This document shows positions 52,673-61,841 of a DNA stretch of 64,000 bases, piece after piece. Origin of the DNA: Aureibaculum luteum (GTDB lineage Bacteria; Bacteroidota; Bacteroidia; Flavobacteriales; Flavobacteriaceae); contig NZ_QRGD01000001.1 of assembly GCF_003449015.1 (NCBI RefSeq), forward strand, positions 558,001 through 622,000, in the 5' to 3' direction. Positions within the stretch are counted from its first letter, which is position 1, and every line of letters begins with the position of its first letter. The position numbers and the translations under genes are program-made. Under the pieces are notes generated by a model that was given only the letters and a program-made list of their open reading frames with translations, was not told the origin of the DNA and searched no databases.

Positions 52673-55600
52673 TTAAAATTGAAAGTTAATCCCTGCTGAT
52701 ATTGTTCTTACTACTGGGCCATCTCCTCTTTGATAGCCTGCTGTTAGTGGTGTATTAGCATTATCTGATGTTTGCCCGGCTGCTTCTGGGTTAAATCCTT
52801 CATAACCTTTAGCTGTAAAGTAAAGTAAATTTTCACCCGTAATATATATTCTAAGTCTATCTATATTATTCCTTGACGTAAATGATTCTGGTAAAGAAAA
52901 ACCAAGTGTTATATTTCTTAAAGTTACATAAGAAGCATCCTGTATATGATCATTAGTAAATCTTCTATGGACCGTTAAATCTCTATCCGGAAAATTAGCA
53001 ACCTCATTTACAGCAGACTCACTAGCGTAATACAACTGATCTAAATCGGCAACTCTTACTTCAGCACCATGAGACCCTTGCCATTGAAATGAAAAATCAA
53101 ATTCTTTTAGTCTAAAATCTGAATTGATTCCCCAAGTAAAGTCAGGATATGGACTCCCTAACTCCGTTCTATCTTCATCATCAATAATACCATCATTATT
53201 CAAATCTTTTACATAAACATCTGCAAAATCATTATTAAACCTATTAAATGGATTGTCTACCCACTCTAACGGAATCTCTTTTTCGTAAACCCAACCATAA
53301 AAAGAAGTTATGGGCTGTCCTACTCTAGCTATAAACTCTGTAGGTCTTGTATCTTGATCAATTCTAGAAATAATTTGGTCATTATTACCTAAACTTTGAA
53401 CGGTATTTCTATTTAAAGAAAATTGTCCTGAAGCTAACCAGCTGAACTTTTCAGTAGAGATTATTCTAGAATTTAATTCTATTTCGACCCCTTCATTTTT
53501 AACCTCACCTATATTTTGCAACCAATTATCCGTTCCATAAACGCCAGGCACTGGGGCAAAAAGAATTAAATCTTTACTTGTTCTGGTATAATAATCTACT
53601 GCTAGATTTAAAAGGCCTCTACCAAAGGTAACATCTATACCAGGGTTAAATTCTATTAGTTTTTCCCAACCTAAATTTTGATTTGCCAAAGTCACCCCTT
53701 TAACTCCGGTCTGACCATTATACCCAATCGTACTGTAAGCCTCTTCAAATCTATAAAGTGATTCAAATATATTGTTAGATATTTCATTAGATCCAGAAAT
53801 ACCATAACTGGCTCTTAACTTTAAAAAGGTTACAAATTCACTTTCGGATAAGAAATTCTCTTTTGACAAAATCCAACCTACAGAAGCAGCAGGAAAGAAA
53901 CCAAATCTCGAATTAGAACCAAATCTAGTACTACCATCTGTACGAGCAGATAATTGTACTAAGTACTTTTCATCAAAATTATAATCTAATCTTCCAAAAT
54001 AGGAGACTAACTTATCAGTTCCATTGTCGGTATATGTAGTGCCTCCATCTGCAAGGGCAATATTATTATTGAAATCATTGGTATACCCTACGGCCTCAGA
54101 TTCTTGTGTATAAAAATCTCTTTGTGTAAACTCAAACCCTAGTATGGTATTAAAATTATGTTTACCAAAGTCTTTCTTGTATTTAAGAAGTGATTCGAAA
54201 GCATATTGATTTAATTCATCTCTACCTTCTAATCTATATGACTCTTGTTCTCTATTTTCTTGTCCATATAAATAGTCCGCTTCATTTGCTTTATTATGTC
54301 TAAAAACAGTTGAAATCGTTTGTCTAAAATTAAGACCTTTTGCTAATTCAAAATCAAGATAAGAAGATGCGTTTAAACTCAATTTCTTTTTTGTTCTAGA
54401 TCTTTCAAGAAAGTGTACTAATGGATGCACATTTTTTGTAGTTGATAACGTTAAACCACCAGAGGTTAAATTACTAACCAATGGAAGCCCTGTATTAGGG
54501 TCTCTAGCTATTGCTCTCGGATCATTAGGATCAACTGTAAACACATGATCAAAAGCTCTTGAAAACCCGTAACTACCAACACCTATATTTTCAAATTGAG
54601 CTCCCGCATCTCCAGGATCTGACTGTGTAATGTAGTTTAAATGATCTTCATTTAAGTAAAGAGGTACATGACCTAATTGTCTTAATGGATCTGTAAATCT
54701 TGCTGGTAGTTTGTCTTGATCGTTATAATTAACACGTATACTTGCACCGTACTTTATTTTTTTGTTTTTCGATTTACTATCAACCTTTATTCTAGCATTG
54801 TATTTCTTAAAATTATCGGTTAATGCAATACCTTCATCTTCAAGATACCCCAAAGATGCGGTGTAACTTGTTAATTCAGACCCACCTCTTACGGCAAATG
54901 AGTGACTTGTTATTACACCTCCATTAAAAATTTCATCTTGCCAATTTTTTTCACCACCTCCCAATGAAGCTATAAAATCCATGGCTTCAAGTTCTGCATA
55001 AGCTGAATTATAATCACCATTAATCCTATCATAGTTTTGACTGTCGGACGAAATTGAACTTACCACATCTTGTAAACCATCTAACCTTGACCTTTCATCA
55101 CTTATTGAGGTATTAAAGTTATCGTTTTTATTAGCAAATTTGTAACCTGTAAATGTGTTGTAAGAAAATTTAGTTTGCCCAGAAACACCTTTTTTAAGTG
55201 TCACCAAAATAACACCATTCGCACCACGCGAACCGTATATTGCTACCGATGAAGCATCTTTTAAAACACTGATTGATTCAATATTATTATTATCAATAGA
55301 ACCTAAAATATCAGCTTCTGTACCTAAAACAACACCATCAACAACAATTAAAGGTGATGATGAACCCGTAATAGAACCAGGCCCTCTTAACGTAATTTTA
55401 GGGTCTCCACCAGCTTCCGATGACGCTACTTGAATTCTTAATCCCGCTACTTTCCCTTGTAATGCATCTTCCACACGAGACACCGCAACATCCTGAAGGT
55501 CAGCACCAGAAACTTTGGTTAAAGCACTGGTTATATTTTTCTTTTTTTGATCTCCGTAGGCCACAATAACAACCTCATCCAATTGATTATTATCTTGAAC

Positions 55601-55888
55601 TAAGGATACATTAATTGTTTTATTATCTGATACGGTAATTGTTTGAGAGACGTACCCAATAAATGAAAATTGAAGAATATCACCTTTTTTAGCTTCAATG
55701 GAATATAACCCATCAAAATCTGTAACAACACCTTTAACAGTGCTCACAATTAAAACCGTTGCTCCGGGGATTGGCAACTGATCTTTCGCATCTATAACTG
55801 TACCGGAAATTGTGTAATTTTCTTGTGCAAATAAGGTAACACCTACAAGCAAAGCTACAAACAGAGATAGTTTAGTTTTAAATTTCAT
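52673..55888 (-). CDS. susC: SusC-like TonB-dependent transporter of the alginate operon
   Basis: A 1071-residue outer-membrane transporter. A signal peptide (ending TLFAQ), a carboxypeptidase-regulatory-like domain (GTVIDAKDQLPIPGATVLIV), the linker LDEVVIVAYGDQKKKNITSA, the plug (SVAIYGSRGANGVILVTLKK) and a barrel ending TISAGINFQF give the full SusC layout. The operon continues with susD, two PKD proteins and two PL7 lyases, so the cargo is most likely alginate oligosaccharides. The promoter with three operators is about 300 bp upstream. Confidence 0.95.
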   Translation of the reverse strand: MKFKTKLSLFVALLVGVTLFAQENYTISGTVIDAKDQLPIPGATVLIVSTVKGVVTDFDGLYSIEAKKGDILQFSFIGYVSQTITVSDNKTINVSLVQDNNQLDEVVIVAYGDQKKKNITSALTKVSGADLQDVAVSRVEDALQGKVAGLRIQVASSEAGGDPKITLRGPGSITGSSSPLIVVDGVVLGTEADILGSIDNNNIESISVLKDASSVAIYGSRGANGVILVTLKKGVSGQTKFSYNTFTGYKFANKNDNFNTSISDERSRLDGLQDVVSSISSDSQNYDRINGDYNSAYAELEAMDFIASLGGGEKNWQDEIFNGGVITSHSFAVRGGSELTSYTASLGYLEDEGIALTDNFKKYNARIKVDSKSKNKKIKYGASIRVNYNDQDKLPARFTDPLRQLGHVPLYLNEDHLNYITQSDPGDAGAQFENIGVGSYGFSRAFDHVFTVDPNDPRAIARDPNTGLPLVSNLTSGGLTLSTTKNVHPLVHFLERSRTKKKLSLNASSYLDFELAKGLNFRQTISTVFRHNKANEADYLYGQENREQESYRLEGRDELNQYAFESLLKYKKDFGKHNFNTILGFEFTQRDFYTQESEAVGYTNDFNNNIALADGGTTYTDNGTDKLVSYFGRLDYNFDEKYLVQLSARTDGSTRFGSNSRFGFFPAASVGWILSKENFLSESEFVTFLKLRASYGISGSNEISNNIFESLYRFEEAYSTIGYNGQTGVKGVTLANQNLGWEKLIEFNPGIDVTFGRGLLNLAVDYYTRTSKDLILFAPVPGVYGTDNWLQNIGEVKNEGVEIELNSRIISTEKFSWLASGQFSLNRNTVQSLGNNDQIISRIDQDTRPTEFIARVGQPITSFYGWVYEKEIPLEWVDNPFNRFNNDFADVYVKDLNNDGIIDDEDRTELGSPYPDFTWGINSDFRLKEFDFSFQWQGSHGAEVRVADLDQLYYASESAVNEVANFPDRDLTVHRRFTNDHIQDASYVTLRNITLGFSLPESFTSRNNIDRLRIYITGENLLYFTAKGYEGFNPEAAGQTSDNANTPLTAGYQRGDGPVVRTISAGINFQF

Positions 55889-56151
55889 ATTGATTCTTAT
55901 TATGTTCGTAATTATTTGATTAGTTAATTTTAAAAACCAATGAATAACTTTAAACTTTTACTTCAATACAAAAAAAACAATCTCTCTTTAGATAAATCAA
56001 AATTCTACATATCTTAATTTTAAAGTGGTTTTACACCAATTAAAAATAATTAGAAATAAAACAAAAATTAAATCTATGTTTTATTTAATTGTAAAATTGT
56101 TCTTTTAATAATAGGCTTCAAATTACTTGCTGTTAAGTAACTGTAGTTATT
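55889..56151 (-). other. Leader region of susC2
   Basis: About 290 nt of AT-rich untranslated leader between the promoter at 56187-56194 and the susC2 ATG. I see no reading frame or strong hairpin in it. Confidence 0.45.
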
Positions 56152-56217
56152 TTGGTTTACCAAACTGACTAACCAGATTGGTAAACCAAATATATGTTAA
56201 ATTTTTGTTATAAAAAA
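56152..56217 (-). promoter_or_regulatory. Promoter and three-site operator array for the susC2-PL7 operon
   Basis: Minus-strand -7 box TATATTTG (56194-56187) with palindromes TTGGTTTACCAA (56152), CTGACTAACCAG (56165) and TTGGTAAACCAA (56178), again 13 bp apart and overlapping the -7 box by three bases. The -33 position is T-rich only. Confidence 0.8.
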
Positions 56218-56337
56218 ATAATTCAAAATTTTAACATTATTATTTTATGTAGTAGACAAAATGTTTTTATGGACAAAATCATCATCATAAAATAAAACTG
56301 TTTTAAATACTACCGAAGTTAGCAGCATATTTTCTTA

Positions 56338-56721
56338 TTACTTTTTATCTCCAAAATAAGAAGGTCCATCACCTGTTAAGAAATCTTCTCTTACCGGGCT
56401 AAATGTATCAATGAGCTGTCCTTCTTCTAAACAAACTGCACTATGCAATAAATTAGGTTCAATATACACTCCATCTCCAGCTTCTACTATTTGCTTTACT
56501 CCATCAATTTCAAATTCAAATTTACCTGAAACACAATAAGTAGCTTGCGTATGAAAATGTTGATGTGGGGCACCTAATGCTCCTTTGTCAAATTTCACGC
56601 TTACCATCATGATTTGATTATCATAACCTAAGAATTTTCTTGATACTCCTCCTCCAAGCTCTTCCCATTGTAAGTCTTTTGCAATAACGTATTTTTCACT
56701 AACTCGATTCATTTTTGCCAT
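56338..56721 (-). CDS. kdgF: KdgF-like cupin (unsaturated uronate ring opening)
   Basis: A 127-residue single-domain cupin, taking the ATG at 56721 (17 bp after the PL17 stop); a longer frame from 56766 overlaps PL17 and is unlikely. Cupin motifs are GAPHQHFHTQATYCVSGKFE and GDGVYIEPNLLHSAVCLEEG, giving the three histidines of the metal site. KdgF proteins convert 4,5-unsaturated monouronates, such as those from alginate, to the linear keto form. It follows two lyase genes, which supports this role. No signal peptide is seen, so the action is cytoplasmic. Confidence 0.9.
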   Translation of the reverse strand: MAKMNRVSEKYVIAKDLQWEELGGGVSRKFLGYDNQIMMVSVKFDKGALGAPHQHFHTQATYCVSGKFEFEIDGVKQIVEAGDGVYIEPNLLHSAVCLEEGQLIDTFSPVREDFLTGDGPSYFGDKK

Positions 56722-56738
56722 TTCTTTTATATTTAAGT

Positions 56739-59030
56739 TTATTTGTAATAATAAGAACCTACCCAAGTATAGCTCTTATCGTTTATTTTTAATATATGTT
56801 TAGCTTCTTTTGAAGCGTTTGTATTTGCTGTTATAAACAGTTTAGTATTTCCTCTAATAGTTGTTATTGAAATAGCTGTATACTCAGCTGTATCTAAGAC
56901 CACTTTTAGTGCTATAATACTACTTTTTGAATTCACAGCAGATTCTGAAACTGGACTATAACTCCCATGTGCTTCAATAGTAGAAACAAAAAGTGTGTTT
57001 TTCGTATTTTTTCGTCTGAGCATTATTGCAGCTTCTCTACGTAAGTTAAATTCTGGATCATTTGCTCCAATTCTGGTAAAAAGTATTTCATCATTAACAT
57101 TGGTTGCAGCTGTTAAGGTGTAAAATTTACCTTCGTTCAACCAAGAAAATTTAGTATCATTTTGATTCGCTTTTGCTGAACCTTCCACATATAAATGTTG
57201 GTATCCATTTTTATTTCCTAGAGGTTTTAAAGTAGTAGGTATTTTATATTCGAAATTTGAATTTAATACCTGACCTAAAAAATAATACGGAAAATCATAT
57301 TGATTCGCTTTATTAGAAACCACTTTCATAATATCTAATACATATGGTTTTTCTAATTCATCATCTTTAATAATTGCCATAGTACGCAACATTTCAGTCC
57401 CAGGATATGCATTGACTTCTTTTGCACTTACAACTTTTACAAACTCATTATCTGAAGAAAAATAATTTAGTTCAGGATTATGCTTACTTCCAATTTCAAA
57501 CTCGCCATTATAATGCGAATTTTCATTTTGCGTTACTGTATTATGAGCAATAGTTTGTTTTGCCCATGTTTTGTTTTCTTTCAGATAATTTCCGCCACCT
57601 TTTTGTTCAATATTTACAAAACGTGCTAAACCATAATCTTGAATTATTTCTTCACCATTTTCGTACAATGAATACGATAATTTATCATAATGACCATGAC
57701 TAGAACCTTGAGCAGCATATTTAAAAACAAGTTCTATATCTTCATTTCTTAAAATACCAACACCTCCTTGTTTTCCATCAGGCCCATCAGATAAATTAAT
57801 CGATTTTTTTAAGAAAGGTTTTGTCTTTCCATTTTTTATACCCAGTGCTACCGCCAAACCAGAATCATCTAGCAATACTTTATTTTGTTTTTCTGCAATA
57901 CTTAATAATCCCGGATCTTGTGCTCCAAAATGATATGAAATATCTACTGCAGTAACTAAAGCATCGTTATAATAGGACATTCCTTTTTGACCATCGTTAA
58001 GTGGAAAAAATTCTCCATCTGCATCTGATAAATTTAAAAGTGCATTAATAGATTTTAAAAGGACACCTTCTTTATATTCAAAAATCTTTAATTCTGGTTT
58101 AACATTATGTAATCCTTCAGCAAAAACTAAAAAAGGATACATGGCATAACGTTGATAATATGGACCTTCATTATAATATCCATCTGGAGAAAAAGGTTCT
58201 TCTATATTCGCTAAAAAACCAGCCGTACCGTCTTTATTAATAAACCCACCATCATCATCTTTAGCTGTTTTATCCATTTCAGCTCCTTTAATACCATACA
58301 ATGCACGATCTATTAATACTTCATCATTCATTACTAGACCAATCATTCCCACTGCTGCATTCCCCCATGTACTATGATTGTGGACTCTCTGGTAAAACTG
58401 TGGATTACCAACAGAAATGAAATCTGCAAAGGGTTTAAAAAGATTTGTTTCTAGTTTGTTACGCTCTTCTTCGGTTAAATAGTTATAGATACAATCATAA
58501 GCTTGACTCACATAAACCAACCAATTAGAATCGTTTAAACATTGCCAAAATAATTTACCTCTTGCATAAGATCTTGTTTTTGGATGTACAGGTAATGTTT
58601 TATACATCGCTTCATATTGCATCAACATATCTTTTACATACTTCGCATATTTTTCATCATTTAAAATTTGATATAAGACACCTGCTTTTTGTAATACAAT
58701 CATGTTACGTTTATGACGAACATGTGTATAACCACCAGAGTAATCTTTTGGAATTGGCGTATCTATTCCTAATGCAATTTCCGCATCTATTTCTTCTTGA
58801 ACCGCTTTTAAGGTATTGTCAAAAATGGGAATATTACCTAATTGCTTTCTGATACTTTCTACTCCTGCTTTAGTTAAAATAAGTTTGGGATGATCGCCAT
58901 CATTTAATGTAGTTTTATCGACTTTTTCACCACCCTGTTCATTCGTTGACGATTCTTTACATCCAACTATAGCAACAATTATAAGTAGTGTTATAATTCG
59001 AAATAATTGGGTTTTACTATTTGATCTCAT
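56739..59030 (-). CDS. PL17 oligoalginate lyase (lipoprotein)
   Basis: A 763-residue exolyase that releases unsaturated monomers from alginate oligomers. The N-terminal alpha-toroid domain has HVRHKRNMIVLQKAG, RVHNHSTWGNAAVGMIGLVM (Asn-His of the active site) and GYYNEGPYYQRYAMYPFLVF (catalytic Tyr); the heparinase II/III-like beta-sandwich part has QGSSHGHYDKLSYSLYENGE. A lipobox (AIVGCKESS) indicates lipid anchoring, probably facing the periplasm. It lies 41 bp after PL6. Confidence 0.93.
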   Translation of the reverse strand: MRSNSKTQLFRIITLLIIVAIVGCKESSTNEQGGEKVDKTTLNDGDHPKLILTKAGVESIRKQLGNIPIFDNTLKAVQEEIDAEIALGIDTPIPKDYSGGYTHVRHKRNMIVLQKAGVLYQILNDEKYAKYVKDMLMQYEAMYKTLPVHPKTRSYARGKLFWQCLNDSNWLVYVSQAYDCIYNYLTEEERNKLETNLFKPFADFISVGNPQFYQRVHNHSTWGNAAVGMIGLVMNDEVLIDRALYGIKGAEMDKTAKDDDGGFINKDGTAGFLANIEEPFSPDGYYNEGPYYQRYAMYPFLVFAEGLHNVKPELKIFEYKEGVLLKSINALLNLSDADGEFFPLNDGQKGMSYYNDALVTAVDISYHFGAQDPGLLSIAEKQNKVLLDDSGLAVALGIKNGKTKPFLKKSINLSDGPDGKQGGVGILRNEDIELVFKYAAQGSSHGHYDKLSYSLYENGEEIIQDYGLARFVNIEQKGGGNYLKENKTWAKQTIAHNTVTQNENSHYNGEFEIGSKHNPELNYFSSDNEFVKVVSAKEVNAYPGTEMLRTMAIIKDDELEKPYVLDIMKVVSNKANQYDFPYYFLGQVLNSNFEYKIPTTLKPLGNKNGYQHLYVEGSAKANQNDTKFSWLNEGKFYTLTAATNVNDEILFTRIGANDPEFNLRREAAIMLRRKNTKNTLFVSTIEAHGSYSPVSESAVNSKSSIIALKVVLDTAEYTAISITTIRGNTKLFITANTNASKEAKHILKINDKSYTWVGSYYYK

Positions 59031-59071
59031 AATTAGTTTTATATATTTTATAAAGCAATTAACGTATGAAG

Positions 59072-61420
59072 TTAATACATAAGTTTCATTACTAAATTCT
59101 CTTCTGTTTTTATTTTCCCAGAATTTGAAAAGCTATTTTCAGATGCTACATTATTTTTTGCTCCCCATAAAATAGAAACAAATTGAACACTATTATTAGT
59201 AAATGTATTTTTATTAATAGTTACATTCACAATCCCTCTATGATTTAATAAAATTCTATTCTTTTCTTGAGCTCCACAGTTAGTGAACGTACTGTTGGTT
59301 ACTAATAAATTACCACCAATAGTTGATTCATCATAACCACCACGATAATAATCAATCACATTTTGTTTTACGTTTGTAAATTGACAATTATCTATTGTTA
59401 AGTACTCCGTATTATAATCTCCTCTGTCATTTGTTTCTTCCGATAATTCAATTCCGTTTTCACAATCAGAAATAGCCGTGTTTTTAAAAGTTATTTCCTC
59501 AGCAAATGTCTGCTTATATGCCTTTAAGACATAATTAAAGTTGTTAATTTCACAACCAGAAACGGTCAATCCAAAATGATTTGACATATTTTCTTTAAGG
59601 TTAGAAAAAGCTTGTTGCTTATCATTTCCCGTTAGTATTACATTCTTAATAGTTAAGATTCCGTAAGGATTTAATTCAAATACTGGCGTATTGTCTGCTC
59701 CTGTAAAAACAATTTCAGCTTTCTCGCTATCTTTTGATTGAATTGTAATTATTTTATTAATTACTATTGATTTTGAAACGTTATATGTTCCTGGACTTAA
59801 AGAGATCACATCTCCTGCTTTTGCTGCGGCTATTTTAGTTTCTAACTCCCCTTTAGTTGCCGTAACCTCAATAACATTAGGTACAGCAGTTTCTACAACA
59901 TTAGAATACCAATCGGCTCCATATTTCGTTTTATCTAAAATAGCTGGATCTTTAAACTCCCCTTGAACTGCTGCTCCAATTGAATTTTTATCTTCTCTAG
60001 AATTTCCAAAAAGATCTTTTGTTATTTTTTCAAATCCAAAACCTTTATAAATTTCAAATTCGCTCGTTAATTTAGGTAAAAATATGTTTTCACTAACTTT
60101 AGTCAATTCAAATTCAGTTGCCCCAATCCTTTCTGGATTATCAAAAGCGACACCTTGGTTATTAACAATGTTACTTTTAAAGGTAACACCATCAGCCTTA
60201 TCATGTTCAATAATTATATTTTTATCTCCAATTTTATTATAAATAATATTATTGACAACCTCTGTTCTAAGTGCCCTAGCAGAACGTATTTCTGATTTAG
60301 GCAGTACATCTGCTTGAGCGATATTTGTTCCTACTCCAAATTGCCATGGCGATTTACAATTAACATAGGTATTATATGCAACCACAACATCAGTAACTTG
60401 ATTATATCTATTTAATGGTGATTTTGGAATTCCATTCATAACCGCTAGCGGGCTTCTAAAATTTTCTCCGATAATATTATAAAAATAGTTATTGATAATC
60501 CAATGACCAGTGTTCACAATTCTAATTCCTCCAAATTGTTTGTTTTTACCGTCACCAATAAAATAATTACCATCTATTGTGGCATAATTTCCATGACGAG
60601 TAACCACAGAACCTTCACTTTTATAAAAGACATTATTTTTAATTAGATTGAAATTTGTTTTACTTGAAATGATTTCAACTTCCCCATTACATTCTTCAAA
60701 TAAATTATTTGCAATAGTGGTATTGCTTGGACTCATAGAAGTAAAACTACTTCCTAATTGAATGGTTTCTCCTCTAGCACCTCCTTTTCTGGGTCTTGGT
60801 CCGAAATGATTATTGACAATTTGATGATAATTTCTAATACTTTGATTTCCTTTTAAATCTACCCTAACTGTTGGACCACCATTCGTTTTACCAGCAATAT
60901 AACAATGATCTAGTTTGTTATGTGTACCATAAAACTGAACCCAAAGATTATCTTGATCTCGTTCGAGGTTATTAAAATCAAGAATTACACAATTAGAAAC
61001 ACTACTGTAATTAGCAACACTATCTTTACTAGTTCTAAATGCAATTACATTTTCAGTAGGAGAATGTCCGTTTCTAAAAAACAATCCATTTACTTTTAAA
61101 TAATCTCCACTCATTTCTAAATTAGAAACACCTTCAATAAAAACCTTACCTGGCGTTTCTGCTCTTAATGTAATTGGAGCTTTTTCAGTACCCTCCCCTA
61201 AAAATTTAATTTGAACATCTTTCCAAATACCATTTGCTAAAACAATATTATCACCTGGCCTTGCATTTGAAATGGCCTCATCTAATTCCGCTATATTTTT
61301 TACGACACCAACGGTAACGTCAGTCTTTAGATCGCCCTTACAGCTAATCATCATAATTACTAAACTAAAAAAAAGTAAACCTTTTCTAATATTTAATTGG
61401 GAGTTTAAAATTGTATTCAT
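59072..61420 (-). CDS. PL6 alginate lyase with second beta-helix domain (lipoprotein)
   Basis: A 782-residue enzyme using the ATG at 61420 (MNTILNSQLNIRKGLLFFSL), which gives a proper lipoprotein signal (lipobox MMISCKGD); an upstream start at 61471 adds 17 residues ahead of it. The N-terminal parallel beta-helix (about 40-440) carries the catalytic pair of PL6: Lys in EVEIISSKTNFNLIKNN and Arg in GSVVTRHGNYATIDGNYF. A second helix-like domain (about 500-780) starts TATKGELETKIAAAKAGDVI. It acts on alginate, often on guluronate or mixed blocks. First gene of the PL6-PL17-kdgF operon. Confidence 0.93.
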   Translation of the reverse strand: MNTILNSQLNIRKGLLFFSLVIMMISCKGDLKTDVTVGVVKNIAELDEAISNARPGDNIVLANGIWKDVQIKFLGEGTEKAPITLRAETPGKVFIEGVSNLEMSGDYLKVNGLFFRNGHSPTENVIAFRTSKDSVANYSSVSNCVILDFNNLERDQDNLWVQFYGTHNKLDHCYIAGKTNGGPTVRVDLKGNQSIRNYHQIVNNHFGPRPRKGGARGETIQLGSSFTSMSPSNTTIANNLFEECNGEVEIISSKTNFNLIKNNVFYKSEGSVVTRHGNYATIDGNYFIGDGKNKQFGGIRIVNTGHWIINNYFYNIIGENFRSPLAVMNGIPKSPLNRYNQVTDVVVAYNTYVNCKSPWQFGVGTNIAQADVLPKSEIRSARALRTEVVNNIIYNKIGDKNIIIEHDKADGVTFKSNIVNNQGVAFDNPERIGATEFELTKVSENIFLPKLTSEFEIYKGFGFEKITKDLFGNSREDKNSIGAAVQGEFKDPAILDKTKYGADWYSNVVETAVPNVIEVTATKGELETKIAAAKAGDVISLSPGTYNVSKSIVINKIITIQSKDSEKAEIVFTGADNTPVFELNPYGILTIKNVILTGNDKQQAFSNLKENMSNHFGLTVSGCEINNFNYVLKAYKQTFAEEITFKNTAISDCENGIELSEETNDRGDYNTEYLTIDNCQFTNVKQNVIDYYRGGYDESTIGGNLLVTNSTFTNCGAQEKNRILLNHRGIVNVTINKNTFTNNSVQFVSILWGAKNNVASENSFSNSGKIKTEENLVMKLMY

Positions 61421-61471
61421 TGTAGTGAAATCATTAAGTTTAATAGTTAGTTTGGTTATGATTTTACCCAT

Positions 61472-61841
61472 ATTTCAAAAGGGAAAATTGATAAAATATA
61501 TTAATTTTTAAGAAATTAAAACTTTAGTATTAAATCACTTTTAGTTCAAAGTTTTAGATCAAAACACAAATTGGTTAACCAGTTTGGTTTACCAAATATA
61601 TAGATATTTATTTATTGAACAATGGCTTTCATTCGATAATTTAAAACATTACTAAATTATGATAAAAAATCAACTGCTTCTTTTAACTACTAAAATCAAG
61701 TAAAAGATCTTTTGAATTCAAAAATTAGCTTTTGAAATTAAAACTATTTTTCAGAATCGTTAACGTTCACAATAATTATTTTAAATTTGTTAATAACGAA
61801 GGGCTATCGCCCTTATCATTGAACACTGTTCTAAATACAAT
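61472..61841. other. Divergent region between PL6 and the second LacI gene
   Basis: About 370 bp without a gene. It holds the PL6 promoter and operators (61571-61622) on the minus strand, and on the plus strand a CGTTAACG palindrome (61758-61765), a -7 box TAAATTTG (61782-61789) and a hairpin AAGGGC-TATC-GCCCTT (61799-61814) in the leader of the LacI gene. Confidence 0.55.
61571..61622 (-). promoter_or_regulatory. Promoter and two-site operator array for PL6-PL17-kdgF
   Basis: Minus-strand TTG (61622-61620), 19 bp, -7 box TATATTTG (61600-61593). Palindromes TTGGTTAACCAG (61571) and TTGGTTTACCAA (61584) are 13 bp apart, the latter overlapping the -7 box by three bases. Leader to the PL6 ATG about 165 nt. 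Confidence 0.8.

Noticed and set aside
56722-56766. Longer KdgF start inside PL17
   Set aside because: It uses a TTG within the PL17 coding end; ATG at 56721 fits cupin length and spacing.
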